From: Cytophagales bacterium
Lineage (GTDB): Bacteria; Bacteroidota; Bacteroidia; Cytophagales; JAHDFW01
Assembly (NCBI GenBank): GCA_020627945.1
Contig: JAHDFW010000005.1
Location: 1 to 45,041, forward strand
DNA length: 45,041 bases
Reading direction: 5' to 3'
Part shown: positions 7,322 to 14,128 of the stretch, one piece after another
Numbering within the stretch: position 1 is the stretch's first letter
Layout: each line of letters starts with the position of its first letter
Translations under genes and position numbers: made by a program
Notes under the pieces: generated by a model
The model's database searches: none
What the model was told of the DNA's origin: nothing
What the model saw: only the letters and a program-made list of their open reading frames with translations

Positions 7322-9004
7322 TTATCGCTTCATAAATTTTGCGGTAATATTTCGACCACCTACTTCTTTAAAAGAAACTAGATAGAGACCTGTTTTTAAG
7401 TCTGACGTTGAGGCTTGAAACAGGTTTTTACCTTTTAACACATGCAATGATTCAGTTTCTAAAGTCCTGCCGTCAATCCCAAAGAGATTATAGGTGAGAA
7501 CTTGGTCCACATCAGACGTAATCTCATATACCACGTTATGAGCTGAAGTAAACAGTTGGTCTATTTTGAAATTTGTTTCGTTAAGATTAGGAGTTCGAAT
7601 TAATGTCTTGATTTCAATTTTACTTTGTTCCTCGGGAGCTAATTCAGACATATCTACAGTTCCTCCATCCAAAACTATTTCCAATTTGTCTTCAGGTTTA
7701 CTAAAACCAGCAAAACCTATTGTTGCTTGCTTCTTTAATTCTAAATGATTCCCTTCCCTTAATATGAGCTGTACATTAGCCTGACGTTCATATTCCTTAA
7801 TGAGCATAATTTTATTATTTATTCCTAACGAAGCGTCATTGCCCATTTCTAATTTCATGCCTGGCTTTAATGCAAACATTCCTTGACCACTTGCTCCAAT
7901 ACTAAGATATGCCCCATCTTCAATTTTAAGTTTTGAGCCTGAATCAAACATTATGCAAGATCGATTGTCACCGAAATGAATTTGTCCGTCCTTATGATTA
8001 AAAGTATTACCATTTCTTATTCGCATGTCAATAACCCAATACAAGCAAATGTCACCACCATTATTATTAAAAATTAAATTATGTCTGGTAGAGTCACTTC
8101 CGTTCACAAAACTTGGTCTAAACTCTGTGAAAGTTTGAAAAGATAGATGAGTATAAGGTTTAACATTAAAGTAAATATCCAGTGGAGTTGAAGAAGTTTG
8201 GTTTGGTTCTAAATCTATGTACCAAATATCGTTTGCAGAAGGATATCCTCCACGGTGCAGCACAAGGTAGTTTTCTCCTTCATATAAATTATAAGAGTTT
8301 CCTGATCTGTAATCATTAATATTGCTAGGGAACAGTCCGTGTGTATATAACTCTCTATTCCATTCGATTTGGGAGAATTCAAGATAGTCTAGAGAGTCTA
8401 ACGAATCGGCTTGATTAAAATTTATTTGGAAGAATACATTTTCAATTTCATTGAAGTCGAATTTTTGAGTAGGAACACACTGTTCTTTAGTAATGTAATC
8501 TGCAAACCCAGTATCAAGAGGGTAGTTGAATACCGTACGTAAAGTATCAGTTCCAGTACTATCAGGATAACGTAGTACTACGGAATGTCTAGTAACACTA
8601 TCCACTGGGTAAGAATGATTCAAGTCAACTAAACCTGAAGTAAGATTTGTTCTTGCCGTAGCAATTACGGAATATAGTTCGTTAGCTTGTAGTTCAATTA
8701 TTTCTGGTCCATCCTCAGGTTGATATCTTAAAAAGAGTGGTTTAGATAAATCGAGAGAATCCAAAATGATGCTTCCAGTAAAGTCCATAGTAATACAAAT
8801 CGAACTATCTTCAATGCCATTCCATTTATTATTTAAGGTTTGATACAAATACCAATCTTCGTATTTCTGAATTTGAATAGAATCATCATAAGGGCAAGTA
8901 GCACTGATTACAGAACTAAATGTACTATTCTTAAATTTCGATTGGCCTAGCGAATAATTTGAAGCTAATAAAATTACGTAGATAATGATTCCTAACCTTT
9001 TCAT
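7322..9004 (-). CDS. Large secreted protein with a probable T9SS (type A-like) C-terminal sorting domain
   Basis: The 560-residue product starts with a signal peptide (MKRLGIIIYVILLASNYSLG, about 20 residues). The ATG at 9004 is preferred to the one eleven codons upstream because the signal begins MKR. The central part is rich in Asn, Asp, Ser and Tyr with many short strands, including GASGQGMFALKPGMKLEMGN-like repeats that suggest a beta-helix or beta-sandwich passenger. No catalytic motif is recognised. The last ~75 residues (VVYEITSD, LTYNLFGIDGRTL, LKTGLYLVSF, then a basic KFMKR end) have the strand order and ending of the Por secretion tail used by the type IX secretion system. The gene is solitary, with no partner on the same strand. 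Confidence 0.75.
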   Translation of the reverse strand: MKRLGIIIYVILLASNYSLGQSKFKNSTFSSVISATCPYDDSIQIQKYEDWYLYQTLNNKWNGIEDSSICITMDFTGSIILDSLDLSKPLFLRYQPEDGPEIIELQANELYSVIATARTNLTSGLVDLNHSYPVDSVTRHSVVLRYPDSTGTDTLRTVFNYPLDTGFADYITKEQCVPTQKFDFNEIENVFFQINFNQADSLDSLDYLEFSQIEWNRELYTHGLFPSNINDYRSGNSYNLYEGENYLVLHRGGYPSANDIWYIDLEPNQTSSTPLDIYFNVKPYTHLSFQTFTEFRPSFVNGSDSTRHNLIFNNNGGDICLYWVIDMRIRNGNTFNHKDGQIHFGDNRSCIMFDSGSKLKIEDGAYLSIGASGQGMFALKPGMKLEMGNDASLGINNKIMLIKEYERQANVQLILREGNHLELKKQATIGFAGFSKPEDKLEIVLDGGTVDMSELAPEEQSKIEIKTLIRTPNLNETNFKIDQLFTSAHNVVYEITSDVDQVLTYNLFGIDGRTLETESLHVLKGKNLFQASTSDLKTGLYLVSFKEVGGRNITAKFMKR

Positions 9005-9138
9005 AAAAAAAACTTGTTTAATGGCTTCAGGGCGCAATTTAGTTAAATTTCACGACATATTAAGGTTCCTTTTATTAGAGGTTTTAGGCTTGTAAACTTG
9101 AGTAAAAACTGAAGTTTTAAATTTTTTTTTCAAATTGT

Positions 9139-9169
9139 TTTGCCAATTAAAATATTTGAAATACTTTTG
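9139..9169 (+). promoter_or_regulatory. Bacteroidota-type promoter for the tRNA-tuf unit
   Basis: A TTTG -33 element at 9139-9142 and a TACTTTTG -7 element at 9162-9169 are separated by 19 bp, which fits the consensus TTTG / TAnnTTTG of the primary sigma factor in this phylum. Transcription should start around 9173-9176, leaving a leader of about 60 nt before tRNA-Tyr. The leader contains a 9-bp hairpin, 9204-9212 with 9221-9229, which may guide tRNA 5' processing. Confidence 0.75.
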
Positions 9170-9234
9170 CACTCCCTTTAGAGATAATCAAGGGGGAAGT
9201 TCTTTTTCAAATTTGATTTTATTTGAAAAGTTTT

Positions 9235-9316
9235 GGGGAAATACTCAAGCGGTCAACGAGGACAGACTGTAAATCTGTTGGCTACGCCTTCGTAGGTTCG
9301 AATCCTGCTTTCCCCA
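9235..9316 (+). tRNA. tRNA-Tyr (GTA)
   Basis: The acceptor stem is GGGGAAA (9235-9241) with TTTCCCC (9309-9315), discriminator A at 9316. The anticodon stem is ACAGA/TCTGT with GTA at 9269-9271. A long variable arm (class II) and a normal T arm with GGTTCGAATC follow. The 3' CCA is not encoded. Confidence 0.95.
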
Positions 9317-9344
9317 CAGAGTAGAATAAAGAAAAATATTAAAA

Positions 9345-9417
9345 GCGGGAGTAGCTCAGTTGGTAGAGCATCAGCCTTCCAAGCTGAGGGTCGCGAGTTC
9401 GAACCTCGTCTCCCGCT
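9345..9417 (+). tRNA. tRNA-Gly (TCC)
   Basis: The acceptor stem is GCGGGAG (9345-9351) with CTCCCGC (9410-9416), discriminator T at 9417. The anticodon loop CTTCCAA gives TCC at 9378-9380, closed by TCAGC/GCTGA. CCA is not encoded. A run of T follows directly. The 119-bp spacer to the next tRNA holds a small hairpin at 9489-9507 (7-bp stem, AAATG loop) and no gene. Confidence 0.95.
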
Positions 9418-9536
9418 CTTTTTTTATTTTAAAAGATGTTTATAAGACTTGTGGTTTTGTAAATGTCGATGAGCAACTCTTACCTTATAATTCGGAAATG
9501 CCGAATTTGCTTAGGTTTTTTGAATAACATTAGAAA

Positions 9537-9608
9537 GCCGATGTAGCTCAGGGGTAGAGCGTTTCCTTGGTAAGGAAGAGGTCAGGGGTTCAATTCCCCT
9601 CATTGGCT
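9537..9608 (+). tRNA. tRNA-Thr (GGT)
   Basis: The acceptor stem is GCCGATG (9537-9543) with CATTGGC (9601-9607), one G-T wobble, discriminator T at 9608. The anticodon loop TTGGTAA gives GGT at 9569-9571. CCA is not encoded. It lies 50 bp before tuf on the same strand, and its maturation must release the tuf mRNA 5' end. Confidence 0.95.
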
Positions 9609-9658
9609 CAATAATATAGTAACTTGATTTTGTAAATAATAATTAAATTCTTTCAAAC

Positions 9659-10846
9659 ATGGCTAAAGAGAATTTTGATCGTTCCAAAGAACATTTGAAC
9701 ATTGGTACGATTGGTCACGTTGACCACGGTAAAACTACGTTGACAGCTGCAATTACAACTGTATTGGCTTCTAAAGGCCTTTCTGAGCAAAGAGATTTCG
9801 ATACAATTGATAACGCACCTGAAGAAAAAGAAAGAGGTATTACAATTAATACTTCTCACGTTGAGTACACGACTGAAACTCGTCACTACGCACACGTTGA
9901 CTGTCCAGGTCACGCCGATTACGTAAAGAACATGGTAACTGGTGCTGCTCAAATGGATGGAGCTATTCTTGTAGTAGCTGCAACTGACGGTCCAATGCCT
10001 CAGACTAGAGAGCACATTCTTCTTGCTCGTCAGGTAGGTGTACCTGCTCTTGTTGTATTCATGAATAAAGTGGATATGGTAGACGATCCTGAATTATTGG
10101 AGCTTGTTGAAATGGAAGTAAGAGAACTTCTTTCTTTCTACGAGTTTGATGGAGATAACATTCCAGTTATTCAAGGTTCTGCACTTGGTGGATTGAATGG
10201 TGAGCCTAAGTGGGTAGACACTGTTATGGAGTTGATGGATGCAGTAGATGCTCACATTCCAATTCCAGAGCGTCTTGTAGATCTTGATTTCTTGATGCCT
10301 GTTGAGGACGTATTCTCTATTACTGGTCGTGGTACTGTTGCTACTGGTAGAATCGAGAGAGGTGTAATCAACTCTGGTGATCCTGTAGATATCCTAGGAA
10401 TGGGAGCTGAAGACATGAAGTCTACTATCACAGGTGTAGAGATGTTTAGAAAGATCTTAGATAGAGGTGAAGCTGGTGATAACGTTGGTCTTCTTTTAAG
10501 AGGTATCGATAAAGCTGACATCAAGAGAGGTATGGTAATCTGTAAGCCAGGTTCTGTAACTCCTCATAAAAAGTTTAAGGCTGAGGTGTACTGTCTTTCT
10601 AAAGAGGAAGGTGGTCGTCACACTCCATTCTTTAACAAATATCGTCCACAGTTCTACGTACGTACAACTGACGTAACAGGTGAGATTTTCTTACCAGACG
10701 GTGTTGAGATGGTAATGCCTGGTGATAACGTTTCTATCACTGTAGAGTTGATCAACACAGTTGCTCTTGAGAAAGGTCTACGTTTCGCAATCCGTGAGGG
10801 TGGTAGAACAGTAGGTGCTGGTCAGGTAACTGAGATCATCGAGTAA
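9659..10846 (+). CDS. tuf: Elongation factor Tu
   Basis: EF-Tu carries aminoacyl-tRNA to the ribosome as the GTP complex. The 395-residue product has all GTPase motifs: GHVDHGKT at residues 19-26 (P loop), the switch [15 protein letters not shown] (G3) and NKVDMVD (G4). Domains 2 and 3 follow, ending in [13 protein letters not shown]. It is co-transcribed with the upstream tRNA genes. A perfect hairpin terminator follows 20 bp downstream, separating it from secE-nusG. This is the only tuf copy in the window. No Shine-Dalgarno sequence is visible before the ATG. Confidence 0.98.
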   Translation: MAKENFDRSKEHLNIGTIGHVDHGKTTLTAAITTVLASKGLSEQRDFDTIDNAPEEKERGITINTSHVEYTTETRHYAHVDCPGHADYVKNMVTGAAQMDGAILVVAATDGPMPQTREHILLARQVGVPALVVFMNKVDMVDDPELLELVEMEVRELLSFYEFDGDNIPVIQGSALGGLNGEPKWVDTVMELMDAVDAHIPIPERLVDLDFLMPVEDVFSITGRGTVATGRIERGVINSGDPVDILGMGAEDMKSTITGVEMFRKILDRGEAGDNVGLLLRGIDKADIKRGMVICKPGSVTPHKKFKAEVYCLSKEEGGRHTPFFNKYRPQFYVRTTDVTGEIFLPDGVEMVMPGDNVSITVELINTVALEKGLRFAIREGGRTVGAGQVTEIIE

Positions 10847-10866
10847 AAAGTTTAAGTTTAAACACG

Positions 10867-10904
10867 AAAAGCGTTCTTGAAATTTTTTAAGAACGCTTTT
10901 GTTT
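10867..10904 (+). terminator. Rho-independent terminator after tuf
   Basis: A perfect 12-bp stem, AAAAGCGTTCTT (10867-10878) with AAGAACGCTTTT (10889-10900), has a 10-nt loop. The T-rich tail reads TTTTGTTTT. The left A run and right T run would also allow termination on the other strand. The tail overlaps the -33 element of the next promoter. Confidence 0.85.
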
Positions 10905-10928
10905 TCTAATAAAAAACTTATACCTTTG
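10898..10928 (+). promoter_or_regulatory. Promoter for tRNA-Trp, secE, nusG and following genes
   Basis: TTTG at 10898-10901 and TACCTTTG at 10921-10928 are separated by exactly 19 bp. The -33 element is built from the terminator T tail. Downstream bases GCGCTCCG match those after the rpsH promoter and closely match those of the rpsL and rplC promoters. Confidence 0.78.
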
Positions 10929-10953
10929 CGCTCCGTTTTGGGGCGTGGGTTTT

Positions 10954-11026
10954 ACGGGTGTAGCTCAGCTGGTAGAGCAGTGGTCTCCAAAACCAAAGGT
11001 CGTGAGTTCGAATCTTACCACCCGTG
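10954..11026 (+). tRNA. tRNA-Trp (CCA)
   Basis: The acceptor stem is ACGGGTG (10954-10960) with CACCCGT (11019-11025), discriminator G at 11026. The anticodon loop CTCCAAA gives CCA at 10987-10989. The first anticodon-stem pair (10980 with 10996) is a G/A mismatch, the other four pairs are normal. The 3' CCA is not encoded. It is the first gene of the secE-nusG transcript. Confidence 0.93.
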
Positions 11027-11043
11027 CAATTGAAAATAACAGT

Positions 11044-11238
11044 ATGTCGAAGATAGTAGATAGCTTAAGAGAGTCTTATAACGAAATGGTTCATAAGGTG
11101 TCTTGGCCAACATTTAAAGAGTTGAGAGCCAGCTCTGTATTGGTTGTTGTAGGTACTATAGTTTTTGCGTTGTTGTTGTGGGTTATTGATGGAGGGGCAA
11201 GTAATGTAATGGGATTGATATACGATACAATTAAGTAG
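11044..11238 (+). CDS. secE: Preprotein translocase subunit SecE
   Basis: The 64-residue product is the short single-span SecE that clamps SecY in the translocon. The amphipathic ESYNEMVHKVSWPTFKEL segment (about residues 10-27) carries the conserved W-P pair. The membrane span follows at about 31-48. The ATG at 11044 is the real start: a longer frame from 10945 only reads through tRNA-Trp. It lies 17 bp after the tRNA and 9 bp before nusG. Confidence 0.95.
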   Translation: MSKIVDSLRESYNEMVHKVSWPTFKELRASSVLVVVGTIVFALLLWVIDGGASNVMGLIYDTIK

Positions 11239-11247
11239 GAGATAGAT

Positions 11248-11799
11248 ATGGGAGAATTGAAATGGTATGTTCTTCGCTCTATCGGAGGGAAGGAGAAGAA
11301 GACTAAAATGTATCTGGAAAGCGAGCTTGCTAAAGAAGGCTTGTTGGAGGTAGTTCCTCAAGTATTGATCCCTACTGAGAAGGTATATGAAATGAGGGCT
11401 GGGAAAAAGAAGGTGAGAGAAAGAAATTTCTTTCCAGGTTATATCTTGATCAATGCAGACCTTGATCACCCTGAAGTAGAGCACATAATTACAAACGTGC
11501 CTAATGTGTTAGGATTTCTAACACACAATAAAAACTCTAAACGTCCAGAGCCTTTAAGAGCTTCGGAAGTAAATCGAATCTTAGGAAAAGTAGATGAGAT
11601 TGAAGAGTTTGAAGAAGACTTAGTAACGCCTTATATGGTTGGAGAAATGGTGAAAGTGATGGATGGTCCTTTCAGTGGTTTCTCAGGAACAATCGAAGAG
11701 GTGTTTGAAGAAAAGAAGAAGTTGAACGTAATGGTGAAGATTTTTGGAAGAAATACACCAGTAGAGTTGAACTTCATGCAAGTAGAAAAAGAAAGTTAA
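11248..11799 (+). CDS. nusG: Transcription termination/antitermination factor NusG
   Basis: NusG binds RNA polymerase and links it to Rho or to the leading ribosome. The 183-residue product has the NGN domain ([15 protein letters not shown] onward, with FFPGYILI near residue 70) and a C-terminal KOW domain ([19 protein letters not shown], about 129-147). Unlike most genes here it has a good Shine-Dalgarno sequence, AGGAG at 11237-11241, 6 nt before the ATG and overlapping the secE stop codon. Confidence 0.97.
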   Translation: MGELKWYVLRSIGGKEKKTKMYLESELAKEGLLEVVPQVLIPTEKVYEMRAGKKKVRERNFFPGYILINADLDHPEVEHIITNVPNVLGFLTHNKNSKRPEPLRASEVNRILGKVDEIEEFEEDLVTPYMVGEMVKVMDGPFSGFSGTIEEVFEEKKKLNVMVKIFGRNTPVELNFMQVEKES

Positions 11800-11855
11800 T
11801 AGTAATAAATGTTTAGGTGATAAATGTCACCAGTAACAATTAAGATAATACACTA

Positions 11856-12299
11856 ATGGCAAAGGAAATATCTGGATATCTTAAGTTGCAGGTAAGAGGA
11901 GGTCAAGCAAACCCTTCTCCACCAGTAGGACCAGCGTTAGGTGCGAAAGGACTTAACATCATGGACTTCTGTAAGCAGTTTAACGCTCGTACTCAGGAGA
12001 AACAAGGTCAATTGTTACCAGTTTTGGTTACAATTTTCGCAGACAAGTCGTTCGACTTCGTAATTAAAACCCCTCCTGCAGCAGTATTGTTGTTAGAGAA
12101 ATCGAAGAAGAAAAAAGGTTCAGGTGTACCTAACCGTCAGAAAATAGGAAGTGTTAGTTGGGATGACGTTCGCGACATCGCTGAAACTAAAATGCCTGAC
12201 TTGAATGCATTTACAATTGAATCAGGTATGAAAATGGTAGCGGGTACTGCTCGTAGCATGGGATTAACTGTAAGTGGAACTGCTCCTTGGGAAGCCTAA
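11856..12299 (+). CDS. rplK: 50S ribosomal protein L11 (uL11)
   Basis: L11 forms the base of the stalk at the GTPase centre. The 147-residue product has the proline-rich N-terminal segment [10 protein letters not shown] (about 20-29), part of the thiostrepton-binding face, and a C-terminal rRNA-binding domain ending in [11 protein letters not shown] small hairpin (GGTGA/TCACC, 11816-11831) lies in the 56-bp gap after nusG and might be part of a translational control site. The gap has no promoter match. Confidence 0.97.
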   Translation: MAKEISGYLKLQVRGGQANPSPPVGPALGAKGLNIMDFCKQFNARTQEKQGQLLPVLVTIFADKSFDFVIKTPPAAVLLLEKSKKKKGSGVPNRQKIGSVSWDDVRDIAETKMPDLNAFTIESGMKMVAGTARSMGLTVSGTAPWEA

Positions 12300-12312
12300 G
12301 AATTAGAAGAAA

Positions 12313-13008
12313 ATGGCACTATCAAAGAATAGAAAGAAAGCATTAGAAGCATTTAACGTAGAGGAAGTATATAGCCTTGATCAAGCTTCTGAAATAGTAA
12401 AGAAAATTACAACTACGAAGTTCGACGCTTCTGTGGACCTTGATGTTAGACTTGGAGTTGATCCTCGTAAAGCAGACCAAATGGTTAGAGGAGTAGCAGT
12501 ATTGCCTCATGGAACTGGTAAGGAAACTAAAGTATTAGTTTTATGTACTCCAGACAAAGAGCAAGAAGCAAAAGATGCAGGTGCAGACTACGTAGGTTTG
12601 GATGAGTATATCGAGAAAATTTCAGGTGGATGGACAGATGTTGATGTTATCATCACTATGCCAGCTGTAATGGCTAAAATCGGTAGACTAGGTCGTATCC
12701 TTGGACCACGTAACCTTATGCCAAACCCAAAATCAGGTACAGTTACTCCTGATGTTGCTAAGGCAGTAAAAGAGGTGAAAGCAGGTAAAATTGACTTTAA
12801 AGTTGATAAGACTGGTATTATTCACGTAAGTGTTGGGAGAGCTTCTTTCTCTCAAGATCAAATCAAAGAGAACGCTACTGAAATGTTGCAAACTCTTTCA
12901 AGAATGAAACCAGCTTCTGCAAAAGGAACTTATTTTAAGAGTATTTCAATGTCCAGCACTATGAGCCCGGGCATTTCTGTGGATAAAAATTCCGTATTGG
13001 GATTATAA
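12313..13008 (+). CDS. rplA: 50S ribosomal protein L1 (uL1)
   Basis: L1 forms the mobile stalk that handles E-site tRNA. The 231-residue length is normal, and the signature [18 protein letters not shown] is at about residues 126-143. In other bacteria L1 represses translation of its own rplK-rplA message. The two genes are adjacent here (13-bp gap), which would allow the same control, though the site is not proven. Confidence 0.97.
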   Translation: MALSKNRKKALEAFNVEEVYSLDQASEIVKKITTTKFDASVDLDVRLGVDPRKADQMVRGVAVLPHGTGKETKVLVLCTPDKEQEAKDAGADYVGLDEYIEKISGGWTDVDVIITMPAVMAKIGRLGRILGPRNLMPNPKSGTVTPDVAKAVKEVKAGKIDFKVDKTGIIHVSVGRASFSQDQIKENATEMLQTLSRMKPASAKGTYFKSISMSSTMSPGISVDKNSVLGL

Positions 13009-13021
13009 TAATATTGTAGCC

Positions 13022-13546
13022 ATGACTAGAGAAGAAAAAGTACAAATAGTTGGTGAGCTTAGTGAAAAGCTTAGTAATTGTCCAAACTTCTATATCGCAG
13101 ACACAGCAGATTTAACTGTTGACGCAATCAACAAATTTAGAGGTTTGTGCTTCAGCGAAGGATTGGAGTATAAAGTGTTTAAAAACACTTTAATTAGAAA
13201 AGCATTAGAGACTCTTGAATCTGATACTTCAGAAATGGAGGAGATCTTAAAAGGAGCTTCAGGTATTATTTTCTCACCTGAGGTAGCTAATGCTCCGGCA
13301 AAAGCAATTAAAAAATTCCGTAAGGATGGTAACCCAAAGCCTATTATGAAGGCAGCTTACATCCAATCTGACATTTATGTTGGAGATGAGCATGTTGAGG
13401 CATTAAGTAACCTTAAGTCCAAGAAGGAACTTATTGGAGATGTTATTGGATTACTTCAGTCTCCTGCGAAGAACGTTATTTCTGCACTTCAGAGTGGTGG
13501 AAATACAATTGCAGGATTGGTGAAGACTCTAGAAGAAAGAGGTTAA
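13022..13546 (+). CDS. rplJ: 50S ribosomal protein L10 (uL10)
   Basis: L10 anchors L7/L12 dimers to the ribosome. The 174-residue product has the N-terminal rRNA-binding domain (TREEKVQIVGELSEKL, then FRGLC and KNTLIRKAL near residues 39-60) and a C-terminal helix for L7/L12 binding. Only 13 bp separate it from rplA. A leader of the kind that regulates rplJ in enterobacteria would therefore have to lie within rplA coding sequence. Confidence 0.97.
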   Translation: MTREEKVQIVGELSEKLSNCPNFYIADTADLTVDAINKFRGLCFSEGLEYKVFKNTLIRKALETLESDTSEMEEILKGASGIIFSPEVANAPAKAIKKFRKDGNPKPIMKAAYIQSDIYVGDEHVEALSNLKSKKELIGDVIGLLQSPAKNVISALQSGGNTIAGLVKTLEERG

Positions 13547-13623
13547 TCTTATAGATCACCAATACATTAAAAAAGTAGTATAGTAGTAAGTTAATATTTG
13601 AGAATTATTTAAATTTTAATAAA

Positions 13624-14001
13624 ATGGCAGATGTAAAAGCGCTAGGAGATCAGTTAGTAGATCTTACGGTAAAAGAAGTAAACGAATTAGCTGAGTACCT
13701 TAAGGAAACTCACGGTATCGAGCCTGCAGCTGCAGCTGCACCAGTAATGGTAGCAGGAGGAGCTGGCGGAGAAGGTGCTGCGGAAGAAAAAGATTCTTTC
13801 GACGTGATTTTGAAGTCACCAGGTGGAGCTAAATTGGCTGTTGTTAAGTTAGTAAAAGAATTAACAGGTCTTGGTCTTAAAGAGGCAAAAGAAGTTGTTG
13901 ATGGAGCACCAAGTCCAATTAAAGAAGGTATTCCTAAGGACGAAGCTGAAGGATTGAAGAAGCAGTTAGAAGAAGCAGGAGCTGAGGTTGAGCTTAAGTA
14001 A
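13624..14001 (+). CDS. rplL: 50S ribosomal protein L7/L12 (bL12)
   Basis: The 125-residue product has an N-terminal dimer domain, an Ala/Gly-rich hinge at about residues 34-55 ([17 protein letters not shown]) and the C-terminal factor-binding domain with [19 protein letters not shown]. It is made in several copies per ribosome and must be translated more often than rplJ. The 77-bp AT-rich spacer before it may set this, but contains no exact promoter match. Confidence 0.97.
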   Translation: MADVKALGDQLVDLTVKEVNELAEYLKETHGIEPAAAAAPVMVAGGAGGEGAAEEKDSFDVILKSPGGAKLAVVKLVKELTGLGLKEAKEVVDGAPSPIKEGIPKDEAEGLKKQLEEAGAEVELK

Positions 14002-14027
14002 GGCTCTCACAGTTTAAGCAAATTAAA

Positions 14028-14072
14028 CCTAAAGACCAGGTGGGTACTCCAGTATTCCATCCGGTCTTTAGG
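14028..14072 (+). promoter_or_regulatory. Hairpin between rplL and rpoB, probable attenuator or RNase processing site
   Basis: CCTAAAGACC (14028-14037) is the exact reverse complement of GGTCTTTAGG (14063-14072). Pairing continues inward to 14043/14057 with one A/C mismatch and one G-T wobble, giving a 16-position arm around a 13-nt loop. No T tract follows. The placement matches the rplL-rpoB spacer of enterobacteria, which holds a partial terminator and an RNase III site, but the sequence itself is unrelated. Confidence 0.6.
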
Positions 14073-14128
14073 CAATTGTGTATATACGCAATTACAATTT
14101 ATTCTTTTAACGCTAAATCCTTATTAAA

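Noticed and set aside
9034-9041. Minus-strand promoter of the T9SS-tail protein (TAAATTGC followed by GCCC)
   Set aside because: It is one T short of TAnnTTTG and no TTTG was found at the right distance.
10945-11043. 33-residue N-terminal extension of SecE (frame with GVAQLVEQWSPKPKVVSSNL)
   Set aside because: It is a read-through of tRNA-Trp, a well-known false protein pattern from tRNA genes. SecE begins at 11044.
14028-14072. Intrinsic terminator between rplL and rpoB
   Set aside because: The hairpin has no T tract and rpoB needs transcription from upstream; it is listed instead as attenuator or processing site.
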